The translations under genes were made by a program, and so were the position numbers. DNA of 64,000 nucleotides from Calliopsis andreniformis. Taxonomy: Eukaryota; Arthropoda; Insecta; Hymenoptera; Andrenidae. The stretch lies in assembly GCF_051401765.1 (NCBI RefSeq), contig NW_027480423.1, forward strand, positions 14,756,001-14,820,000, in the 5' to 3' direction. The notes under the pieces are model-generated. The model had not been told where the DNA came from. It saw only the letters and a list, made by a program, of their open reading frames with translations, and searched no databases. Below are positions 51,111 to 62,210 of the stretch, one piece after another (the stretch's first letter is position 1; each line of letters opens with the position of its first letter).

Positions 51111-53101
51111 CATAACTTTCACACTGGCTGCAATTATTCGTTTTATACGATGGAAAAGCAGTTGTATTTATATTGTATTTTAGGCTTCTGACGTTCACTT
51201 CTTAGGCCCTAACTATTCGATCTGGTGGAACAACGCCCTAGGGTGAAGCCGAGGTTGCCCGGAACGTAGAAATGACCATAACTTTTACACTGGTAGCAAT
51301 TATTCGTTTTATACAATGGAAAAACTGTTCTATTTATTTTGCATTTTATGCTTCGGGCGTTGACTTCTAAGGCCCTAACTGTTTAATCTGGTGGAGCAAC
51401 GCCCTAGGGTGAAGCCTAGTTTGCCCGGAACGTAGAAATGACCATTACTTTCACACTGTTTGCAATTATTCCTTTTATACGATGGAAAAGCTGTTGTATT
51501 TATATTGTATTTTATGACTCAGGCGTTGACTTCTAAGGCCCTAGCTATTCGATCTAGCGGAGCAACGCCCTAGAGTGAAGCCTAGGTTGCCCGGAACGTA
51601 GAAATGACCATAGCTTTTACACTGGTAGCATTATTCGTTTTATACAATGGAAAAACTGTTCTATTTATTTTGTATTTTATGCTTCGGGCGTTGACTTCTT
51701 TGGCCCTAACAATTCGATCTGGTGGAGCAACGCCCTAGAGTGAAGTCTAGGTTGCCCGGAACGTAGAAATGACCATAACCTTCACACAGGTTGCAATTAT
51801 TCGTTTTATACGGTGTAAAGGCTGTTGTATCTATTTTGTATTTTATTCTTCTGGCGTTGACTTCTAAGGCCCTAGCTATTCGATCTAGTGGAGCAACGCC
51901 CTAGAGTGAAGCCTAGGTTGCCCGGAACGTAGAAATGACCATCCCTTTCAAACTGGTTGCAATTAATCCTGTTATACGATGGAAAAACTGTTGTATTTTT
52001 ATTGCATTTTATGCTTCGGGCGTTGACTTCTAAGGCCCTGACTATTCAATCTGTTGGAGCAACGCCCTAGAGTGAAGCCTAGGTCGCTCGGAATGTACAA
52101 ATGACCATAGCTTTCACACTGGTTGCAATTATTCGTTTTATAAGATGGAAAAACTGTTGTATTTATATTGTGTTTAATGCTTCTGGCGTTCACTTCTTAG
52201 GCCCTAACTATTCGATCTGGTGGAGCAATGCCTCAGAGTTAAGTCTAGGATGCCCGAAACGCCGAAATGATCATTACTTTCACGCTTGTTGCAATTATTC
52301 CTGTTATACGATGAAAAGACCGTTGTATTTTTATTGTATTTTATGCTTCAGGCGTAGGCTTCTAAGGCCGTTGCTATTCGATATGGTGGAGCACCGCCCT
52401 AGAGTGAAGCCTAGGATGCCCGGAACGTAGAAATGACCATAACTTTTACACTGGTAGCAATTACTCGTTTTATACAATGGAAAAACTGTTCTATTTATTT
52501 CGTATTTTATGCTTCGGGCGTTGACTTCTAACGCCCTAACTGTTTCATCTGGTGGAGCAACGCCCTAGAGTGAAGCCTAGGTTGCTCAGAATATAGAAAT
52601 GACAATTACTTTCACACTGTTTGCAATTATGCCTTTTATACGATGCAAAAGCTGTTGTATTTATAACGTATTTTATGCTTCTGGCGTTGACTTCTAAGAA
52701 CCTAACTATTCGATCTGGTGGAACAACGCCCTAGAGTGAAGTCTAGGTTGCCCGGAACGTCGAAATGACCATCACTTTCAAACTGGTTGCAATTAATCCT
52801 GTTATACCATGGAAAAGCTGTTGTATTTGTATCGTATTGTATGCTTCTGGCGTTGACATCTAAGGACCTATCTGTTTGATCTGGTGGCGCAACGCCCTAG
52901 TGTGAAGCCTAGGTTGCTCAGAATATAGAAATGACAATTACTTTCACACTGTTTGTTATTATTCCTTTTATACGATGCAAAGGCTGTTGTATTTATAACG
53001 TATTTTATGCTTCTGGCGTTGACTTCTAAGGACCTAACTATTCAATCTGTTGGAGCAACGCCCTAGAGTGAAGCCTAGGTTGCTCGGAATGTAGGAATGA
53101 C
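51111..53101 (+). repeat. Higher-order unit, 12-monomer version (1991 bp)
   Basis: This begins at CATAACTTTCACACTGGCTG 51111 and ends before the same landmark at 53102. It is the first of three copies of a unit containing the GCATTATTCG one-base-deleted monomer (51628), the CGGTGTAAAGG monomer (51811), and the GTTAAGTCTAGGATG monomer (52240). It lacks one monomer, marked by GCCTAGCTTGCTCGC, that the two later copies have. Confidence 0.9.
51799..51815 (+). other. CENP-B-box-like motif, 8 of 9 core bases
   Basis: TTCGTTTTATACGGTG occurs in a different monomer subtype (followed by TAAAGGC) from the 35.9 kb site. The A-to-G change therefore arose, or was selected, on a second background. It is repeated at 53790-53806 and 56279-56295 by the higher-order unit. 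Confidence 0.35.
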
Positions 53102-55258
53102 CATAACTTTCACACTGGCTGCAATTATTCGTTTTATACGATGGAAAAGCTGTTGTATTTATATTGTATTTTAGGCTTCTGACGTTCACTTCTTAGGCCC
53201 TAACTATTCGATCTGGTGGAACAACGCCCTAGGGTGAAGCCGAGGTTGCCCGGAACGTAGAAATGACCATAACTTTTACACTGGTAGCAATTATTCGTTT
53301 TATACAATGGAAAAACTGTTCTATTTATTTTGCATTTTATGCTTCGGGCGTTGACTTCTAAGGCCCTAACTGTTTAATCTGGTGGAGCAACGCCCTAGGG
53401 TGAAGCCTAGTTTGCCCGGAACGTAGAAATGACCATTACTTTCACACTGTTTGCAATTATTCCTTTTATACGATGGAAAAGCTGTTGTATTTATATTGTA
53501 TTTTATGACTCAGGCGTTGACTTCTAAGGCCCTAGCTATTCGATCTAGCGGAGCAACGCCCTAGAGTGAAGCCTAGGTTGCCCGGAACGTAGAAATGACC
53601 ATAGCTTTTACACTGGTAGCATTATTCGTTTTATACAATGGAAAAACTGTTCTATTTATTTTGTATTTTATGCTTCGGGCGTTGACTTCTTTGGCCCTAA
53701 CAATTCGATCTGGTGGAGCAACGCCCTAGAGTGAAGTCTAGGTTGCCCGGAACGTAGAAATGACCATAACCTTCACACAGGTTGCAATTATTCGTTTTAT
53801 ACGGTGTAAAGGCTGTTGTATCTATTTTGTATTTTATTCTTCTGGCGGTGACTTCTAAGGACCTAACTATTCGATCTGGTGGAGCAACGCCCTAGAGTGA
53901 AGCCTAGCTTGCTCGCAATGTAGAAATAACCATAACTTTCACACTGGTTGCAATTATTCGTTTTTTACGATGGAAAAGCTGTTGTATTTATATTGTATTT
54001 TATGACTCTGGCGTTGACTTCTAAGGCCCTAGCTATTCGATCTAGTGGAGCAACGCCCTAGAGTGAAGCCTAGGTTGCCCGGAACGTAGAAATGACCATC
54101 CCTTTCAAACTGGTTGCAATTAATCCTGTTATACGATGGAAAAACTGTTGTATTTTTATTGCATTTTATGCTTCGGGCGTTGACTTCTAAGGCCCTGACT
54201 ATTCAATCTGTTGGAGCAACGCCCTAGAGTGAAGCCTAGGTCGCTCGGAATGTACAAATGACCATAGCTTTCACACTGGTTGCAATTATTCGTTTTATAA
54301 GATGGAAAAACTGTTGTATTTATATTGTGTTTAATGCTTCTGGCGTTCACTTCTTAGGCCCTAACTATTCGATCTGGTGGAGCAATGCCTCAGAGTTAAG
54401 TCTAGGATGCCCGAAACGCCGAAATGATCATTACTTTCACGCTTGTTGCAATTATTCCTGTTATACGATGAAAAGACCGTTGTATTTTTATTGTATTTTA
54501 TGCTTCAGGCGTAGGCTTCTAAGGCCGTTGCTATTCGATATGGTGGAGCACCGCCCTAGAGTGAAGCCTAGGATGCCCGGAACGTAGAAATGACCATAAC
54601 TTTTACACTGGTAGCAATTACTCGTTTTATACAATGGAAAAACTGTTCTATTTATTTCGTATTTTATGCTTCGGGCGTTGACTTCTAACGCCCTAACTGT
54701 TTCATCTGGTGGAGCAACGCCCTAGAGTGAAGCCTAGGTTGCTCAGAATATAGAAATGACAATTACTTTCACACTGTTTGCAATTATGCCTTTTATACGA
54801 TGCAAAAGCTGTTGTATTTATAACGTATTTTATGCTTCTGGCGTTGACTTCTAAGAACCTAACTATTCGATCTGGTGGAACAACGCCCTAGAGTGAAGTC
54901 TAGGTTGCCCGGAACGTCGAAATGACCATCACTTTCAAACTGGTTGCAATTAATCCTGTTATACCATGGAAAAGCTGTTGTATTTGTATCGTATTGTATG
55001 CTTCTGGCGTTGACATCTAAGGACCTATCTGTTTGATCTGGTGGCGCAACGCCCTAGTGTGAAGCCTAGGTTGCTCAGAATATAGAAATGACAATTACTT
55101 TCACACTGTTTGTTATTATTCCTTTTATACGATGCAAAGGCTGTTGTATTTATAACGTATTTTATGCTTCTGGCGTTGACTTCTAAGGACCTAACTATTC
55201 AATCTGTTGGAGCAACGCCCTAGAGTGAAGCCTAGGTTGCTCGGAATGTAGGAATGAC
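53102..55258 (+). repeat. Higher-order unit, 13-monomer version (2157 bp), copy 2
   Basis: This runs from the CATAACTTTCACACTGGCTG landmark at 53102 to the next one at 55259. It contains the extra monomer at about 53845-54010 and otherwise follows the 12-monomer unit in order. The next 13-monomer copy at 55591-57747 looks essentially identical to it. Confidence 0.92.
53790..53806 (+). other. CENP-B-box-like motif, duplicate of 51799 site
   Basis: Same monomer and same bases as 51799-51815, in the second copy of the 51-58 kb higher-order unit. Not independent evidence. Confidence 0.33.
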
Positions 55259-55590
55259 CATAACTTTCACACTGGCTGCAATTATTCGTTTTATACGATG
55301 GAAAAGCTGTTGTATTTATATTGTATTTTATGCTTCTGACGTTCACTTCTTAGGCCCTAACTATTCGATCTGGTGGAACAACGCCCTAGGGTGAAGCCTA
55401 GGTTGCCCGGAACGTAGAAATGACCATAACTTTTACACTGGTAGCAATTATTCGTTTTATACAATGGAAAAACTGTTCTATTTATTTTGCATTTTATGCT
55501 TCGGGCGTTGACTTCTAAGGCCCTAACTATTCAATCTGTTGGAGCAACGCCCTAGTGTGAAGCCTAGGTTGCTTGGAATGTAGAAATGAC
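55259..55590 (+). repeat. Two-monomer insert between 13-monomer copies (332 bp)
   Basis: These two monomers start with the same CACTGGCTG landmark and continue as TTTTATGCTTCTGACG (not TTTTAGGCTTC) and GCCTAGGTTGCCC (not GCCGAGGTT). The same pair follows the third unit at 57748. It is therefore part of the true repeat period, giving a 15-monomer (2489 bp) step between 53102 and 55591. Confidence 0.88.
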
Positions 55591-57747
55591 CATAACTTTC
55601 ACACTGGCTGCAATTATTCGTTTTATACGATGGAAAAGCTGTTGTATTTATATTGTATTTTAGGCTTCTGACGTTCACTTCTTAGGCCCTAACTATTCGA
55701 TCTGGTGGAACAACGCCCTAGGGTGAAGCCGAGGTTGCCCGGAACGTAGAAATGACCATAACTTTTACACTGGTAGCAATTATTCGTTTTATACAATGGA
55801 AAAACTGTTCTATTTATTTTGCATTTTATGCTTCGGGCGTTGACTTCTAAGGCCCTAACTGTTTAATCTGGTGGAGCAACGCCCTAGGGTGAAGCCTAGT
55901 TTGCCCGGAACGTAGAAATGACCATTACTTTCACACTGTTTGCAATTATTCCTTTTATACGATGGAAAAGCTGTTGTATTTATATTGTATTTTATGACTC
56001 AGGCGTTGACTTCTAAGGCCCTAGCTATTCGATCTAGCGGAGCAACGCCCTAGAGTGAAGCCTAGGTTGCCCGGAACGTAGAAATGACCATAGCTTTTAC
56101 ACTGGTAGCATTATTCGTTTTATACAATGGAAAAACTGTTCTATTTATTTTGTATTTTATGCTTCGGGCGTTGACTTCTTTGGCCCTAACAATTCGATCT
56201 GGTGGAGCAACGCCCTAGAGTGAAGTCTAGGTTGCCCGGAACGTAGAAATGACCATAACCTTCACACAGGTTGCAATTATTCGTTTTATACGGTGTAAAG
56301 GCTGTTGTATCTATTTTGTATTTTATTCTTCTGGCGGTGACTTCTAAGGACCTAACTATTCGATCTGGTGGAGCAACGCCCTAGAGTGAAGCCTAGCTTG
56401 CTCGCAATGTAGAAATAACCATAACTTTCACACTGGTTGCAATTATTCGTTTTTTACGATGGAAAAGCTGTTGTATTTATATTGTATTTTATGACTCTGG
56501 CGTTGACTTCTAAGGCCCTAGCTATTCGATCTAGTGGAGCAACGCCCTAGAGTGAAGCCTAGGTTGCCCGGAACGTAGAAATGACCATCCCTTTCAAACT
56601 GGTTGCAATTAATCCTGTTATACGATGGAAAAACTGTTGTATTTTTATTGCATTTTATGCTTCGGGCGTTGACTTCTAAGGCCCTGACTATTCAATCTGT
56701 TGGAGCAACGCCCTAGAGTGAAGCCTAGGTCGCTCGGAATGTACAAATGACCATAGCTTTCACACTGGTTGCAATTATTCGTTTTATAAGATGGAAAAAC
56801 TGTTGTATTTATATTGTGTTTAATGCTTCTGGCGTTCACTTCTTAGGCCCTAACTATTCGATCTGGTGGAGCAATGCCTCAGAGTTAAGTCTAGGATGCC
56901 CGAAACGCCGAAATGATCATTACTTTCACGCTTGTTGCAATTATTCCTGTTATACGATGAAAAGACCGTTGTATTTTTATTGTATTTTATGCTTCAGGCG
57001 TAGGCTTCTAAGGCCGTTGCTATTCGATATGGTGGAGCACCGCCCTAGAGTGAAGCCTAGGATGCCCGGAACGTAGAAATGACCATAACTTTTACACTGG
57101 TAGCAATTACTCGTTTTATACAATGGAAAAACTGTTCTATTTATTTCGTATTTTATGCTTCGGGCGTTGACTTCTAACGCCCTAACTGTTTCATCTGGTG
57201 GAGCAACGCCCTAGAGTGAAGCCTAGGTTGCTCAGAATATAGAAATGACAATTACTTTCACACTGTTTGCAATTATGCCTTTTATACGATGCAAAAGCTG
57301 TTGTATTTATAACGTATTTTATGCTTCTGGCGTTGACTTCTAAGAACCTAACTATTCGATCTGGTGGAACAACGCCCTAGAGTGAAGTCTAGGTTGCCCG
57401 GAACGTCGAAATGACCATCACTTTCAAACTGGTTGCAATTAATCCTGTTATACCATGGAAAAGCTGTTGTATTTGTATCGTATTGTATGCTTCTGGCGTT
57501 GACATCTAAGGACCTATCTGTTTGATCTGGTGGCGCAACGCCCTAGTGTGAAGCCTAGGTTGCTCAGAATATAGAAATGACAATTACTTTCACACTGTTT
57601 GTTATTATTCCTTTTATACGATGCAAAGGCTGTTGTATTTATAACGTATTTTATGCTTCTGGCGTTGACTTCTAAGGACCTAACTATTCAATCTGTTGGA
57701 GCAACGCCCTAGAGTGAAGCCTAGGTTGCTCGGAATGTAGGAATGAC
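55591..57747 (+). repeat. Higher-order unit, 13-monomer version (2157 bp), copy 3
   Basis: The start landmark at 55591 and end landmark at 57748 give 2157 bp (13 x 166 minus 1), identical in length to copy 2. The order of subtype markers is the same: GCATTATTCG at 56108, CGGTGTAAAGG at 56291, GCTTGCTCGCAATG at 56396, and AGTTAAGTCTAGG at 56882. Confidence 0.92.
56279..56295 (+). other. CENP-B-box-like motif, duplicate of 51799 site
   Basis: Same monomer and same bases as 51799-51815, in the third copy of the 51-58 kb higher-order unit. Not independent evidence. Confidence 0.33.
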
Positions 57748-60700
57748 CATAACTTTCACACTGGCTGCAATTATTCGTTTTATACGATGGAAAAGCTGTT
57801 GTATTTATATTGTATTTTATGCTTCTGACGTTCACTTCTTAGGCCCTAACTATTCGATCTGGTGGAACAACGCCCTAGGGTGAAGCCTAGGTTGCCCGGA
57901 ACGTAGAAATGACCATAACTTTTACACTGGTAGCAATTATTCGTTTTATACAATGGAAAAACTGTTCTATTTATTTTGCATTTTATGCTTCGGGCGTTGA
58001 CTTCTAAGGCCCTAACTGTTTAATCTGGTGGAGCAACGCCCTAGGGTGAAGCCTAGTTTGCCCGGAACGTAGAAATGACCATTCCTTTCACACTGTTTGC
58101 AATTATTCCTTTTATACGATGGAAAAGCTGTTGTATTTATATTGTATTTTATGCATCTGGCGTTGACTTCTAAGGCCCTAGCTATTCGATCTAGTGGAGC
58201 AACGCCCTAGAGTGATGCCTAGGTTGCCCGGAACGTAGAAATGACCTTCACCATCAAACAGGTTGCAATTAATCCTGTTATACGATGGAAAAACTGTTGT
58301 ATTTTTATTGCATTTTATGCTTCGGGCGTTGACTTCTAAGGCCCTAACTATTGGATCTGGTGGAGCAACGCCCTAGAGTGAAGCCTAGGTTGCCCGGAAC
58401 GTAGAAATGACCGTAACCTTCACACTGGTTGCTATTATTCGTTCTATACGATGGAAAAGCTGTTACATTTATATTGCATTTTATGCTTCTGGCATTGAAT
58501 TCTAAGTCCCTATCTATTCCATCTGGTGGAGCAACACCCTAGAGCGCAGCCTAGGTTGCCCGGAACGTAGAAATGACCATTACTTTCACAATGTCTGCAA
58601 TTATTCATTTCATACGATGGAAAAACTGTTGTACTTATATTGTATTTTATCCTTCTGGCGTTGAATTCTAAGTCCCTGGCTATTCGGTACGGCGGAGCAA
58701 CGCCCTAGTGTGAAACCTAGGTTACCCGGAACGTAGAAATGACCAGTACTTTCAGTCTGGTTGCTGTTATTCGTTTCGTACGATGGAAAAGGTGTTATAT
58801 TTATTTTGCATTTTCTGCTCCGGGCGTTGACTTCTAAGGCCCTAACTATTGGATCTGGTGGAGCAACGCCCTAGAGTGAAGCCTAGGTTGCCCGGAACGT
58901 AGAAATGACCATTACTTTCACAATGTCTGCAATTATTCATTTCATACGATGGAAAAACTGTTGTACTTATATTGTATTTTATCCTTCTGGCGTTGAATTC
59001 TAAGGCCCTAGCTATTCCATCTGGTGGAGCAACACCCTAGCGAGAAGCCTAGGTTGCGCGGAACGTAGAAATGACCAGTACTTTCACACTGGTTGGAGTT
59101 ATCCGTTTTATACAATGGAAAAACTGTTCCATTTATTTCGCATTTTATGCTTCGGGCGTTTACTTCTAAGGCCCTAGCTATTCCATCTGGTGGAGCAACG
59201 CCCTAGTGTGAAGCCTAGGTTGCCCGGAACGTAGAATCGGCCATCACTTTCAAACTGGTTGCAATTATTCCTGTTATATGGTGGAAACACTGTTGTACTT
59301 TTATTGCATTTTATGCTTCGGGCGTTGACTTCTGAGGCCGTAGCTATTCGATGTGGTGGATGAACGCCATAGAGTGAAGCCTAGGTTGCTCGGAACGAAG
59401 AAATGACCATAACTATCATACTGGTTGCAATCATTCGTTTTATATGATGGAAGAACTGTTGTATTTATATTGTATTTTATGCTGCTGGCGTTCACTTCTT
59501 AGGCCCTAACTATTCAGTCTGGTGGAACAACGCCCTGGGGTGAAGCCTAGGTTGCCCGGAACGTAGAAATGACCATAACTTTCACACTGGTTGCTATTAT
59601 TCGATTTATACGATGGAAAAACTGTTCTACTTATTTTGTATTTTATGCCTCTGGCGTTGACTTCTAAGGCACTAACTATTCGATCTGGTGGAGCAACGCC
59701 CTAGAGTGAAGCCTAGATTACCCGGAACGTAGTAATGACCAGTACTATCACACTGTTTGCAGTTATTCCTGTTATACGATGGAAAGCTGTTGCATCTTTA
59801 TCGTATTTTATGCTTCTGGCGTTGACTTCTAAGGCCCTAACTATTCGATCTGGTGGAGCAAGGCCCTAGACTGATGCCTAGGTTGCCCGGAACGTAGAAA
59901 TGACCATAACATTCACACTGGTTGCCATTAATCGTTTTCTACGATGGAAAAGCTGTTGTATTTATATCGTATTTTATGCTTCTGGCGTTGACTTCTTAGG
60001 ACCTAACTATTCGATCTGGTGGAGCAACGCCCTAGAGTGCAGCCTGGGTTCCTCGGAACGTAGAAATGGCCATTACCTTCACACTGTTTGCAATTATTCA
60101 TTTTAAACGATGGCAAAGCTGTTGTACTTATATTGTATTTTATGCTTCGGGCGTTGACTTCTAAGGCCCTAACTATTCGATTTGGTGGAGCAACGCCCTA
60201 CAGTGAAGCCTAGGTTGCCCGGAACGTATAAATGACCATTACTTTCACACTGTGTGCAATTATTCATTTTATACGATGGAAAAGCTGTTGTATTTATATT
60301 GTATTTTATGCTCCTGGCGTTGACTTCTAAGGCCGTAACTATTAGATGTGGTGGAGCAACGCCCTAGAGTGACACCTAGGTTGACCGGGACGTAGAAATG
60401 ACCATTACTTTCACAATGTCTGCAATTATTCATTTTATACGATGGAAAAGCTGTTGTACTTATATTGTATTTTATCCTTCTGGCGTTGAATTCTAAGTCC
60501 CTAGCTATTCGATCTGGTGGAGCAACGCCCTAGTGTGAAACCTAGGTTACCCGGAACGTAGAAATGGCTATTACCTTCACACTGTTTGCAATTATTCATT
60601 TTATACGATGGCAAAGCTGCTGTACTTATATTGTATTTTATGCTTCGGGCGTTGACTTCTAAGGCCCTAACTATTCGATTTGGTGGAGCAACGCCCTACA

Positions 60701-62210
60701 GTGAAGCCTAGGTTGCCCGGAACGTAGAAATGACCAGTTCTTTCACACTGGTTACAGTTATTCGTTTTATACAATGGAATAACTGTTCTATTTATTTTGC
60801 ATTTTATGCTTCGGGCGTTGACTTCTAAGGCCCTAACTATTCGATCTGGTGGAGCAACGCCCTAGAGTGAAGCCTAGGTTGCCCGGAACGTAGAAATGAC
60901 CGTAACCTTCACACTGTTTGCTATTATTCGTTTTATACGATGGAAAAGCTGTTACATTTATATTGCATTTTATGCTTCTGGCATTGAATTCTAAGTCCCT
61001 ATCTATTCCATCTGGTGGAGCAACACCCTAGAGCGCAGCCTAGGTTGTCCGGAACGTAGAAATGACCATTACTTTCACAATGTCTGCAATTATTCATTTC
61101 ATACGATGGAAAAACTGTTGTACTTATATTGTATTTTATCCTTCTGGCGTTGAATTCTAAGTCCCTAGCTATTCGGTCTGGTGGAGCAACGACCTAGTGT
61201 GAAACCTAGGTTACCCGGAACGTAGAAATGACCATTGCTTTCACAATGTCTGCAATTATTCATTTCATACGATGGAAAAACTGTGGACTTATATTGTATT
61301 TTATCCTTCTGGCGTTGAATTCTAAGTCCCTGGCTATTCGGTATGGTGGAGCAACGCCCTAGTGTGAAACCTAGGTTACCCGGAACGTAGAAATGACCAG
61401 TACTTTCAGTCTGGTTGCTGTTATTCGTTTCGTACGATGGAAAAGGTGTTATATTTATTTTGCATTTTCTGCTTCAGGCGTTGACTTCTAAGGCCATAGC
61501 TATTCCATCTGGTGGAGCAACACCCTAGAGTGCAGCCTAGGTTGCCCGGAACGTAGAAATGACCATTACTTTCACAATGTTCGCAATCATTCATTTTATA
61601 CGATGGAAAAACTGTTGTACTTATATTGTATTTTATGCTTCGGGCGTTGACTTCTAAGGCCCTAACTATTCGATTTGGTGGAGCAACGCCCTACAGTGAA
61701 GCCTAGATTACCCGGAACGTAGTAATGACCAGTACTATCACACTATTTGCAGTTATTCCTGTTATACGATGGAAAGCTGTTGCATCTTTATGGAATTTTA
61801 TGCCTCTGGCGTTGACTTCTAAGGCCGTAGCTATTAGATGTGGTGGAGCAACGCCGTACAGTGACGCCTACGTTGACCGGAACGTAGAAATGACCATTAC
61901 TTTCACAATGTCTGCAATTATTCATTTTATACGATGGAAAAACTGTTGTATTTATATTGTATTTTATTCTTATGGCGTCGAATTCTTAGTCCGTAGCTAT
62001 TCGATCTGGTGGAGCAACGCCCTAGAGTGAAACCTAGGTTACCCGGAACGTAGAAATGACAAGTACTTTCATACTGTTTGCAGTTATTCCTGTTATACGA
62101 TGAAAAAACTTTTGCATCTTTATTGTATTTTATGCTTCTGGCGTTGACTTCTAAGGCCCTAGCTATTCGATTTGGTGGAGCACCGCCCCAGAGTGAAGCC
62201 TAGGTTGCCC
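57748..62210 (+). repeat. Heterogeneous satellite zone
   Basis: After a two-monomer continuation of the previous unit, the array turns to more mixed monomers with AATGTCTGCAATTATTC, GGCATTGAATTCTAAGTCC, CACCCTAGAGCGCAG and TTTCGTACGATGGAAAAGG variants. Partial duplications are present: 58360-58740 with 60850-61230 (offset 2489), 58610-58810 with 61265-61465 (offset 2654, 16 monomers minus 2), and 59731 with 61721 (offset 1990). No foreign sequence is seen. Confidence 0.82.

Noticed and set aside
48948..57076. Plus-strand open frames of 109 codons at 48948, 52101, 54258 and 56747
   Set aside because: The peptide is the monomer read across two junctions in successive frames. The three later copies are identical because the higher-order unit is. 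The opposite strand of the same DNA is also open for 64 codons, showing a compositional accident.
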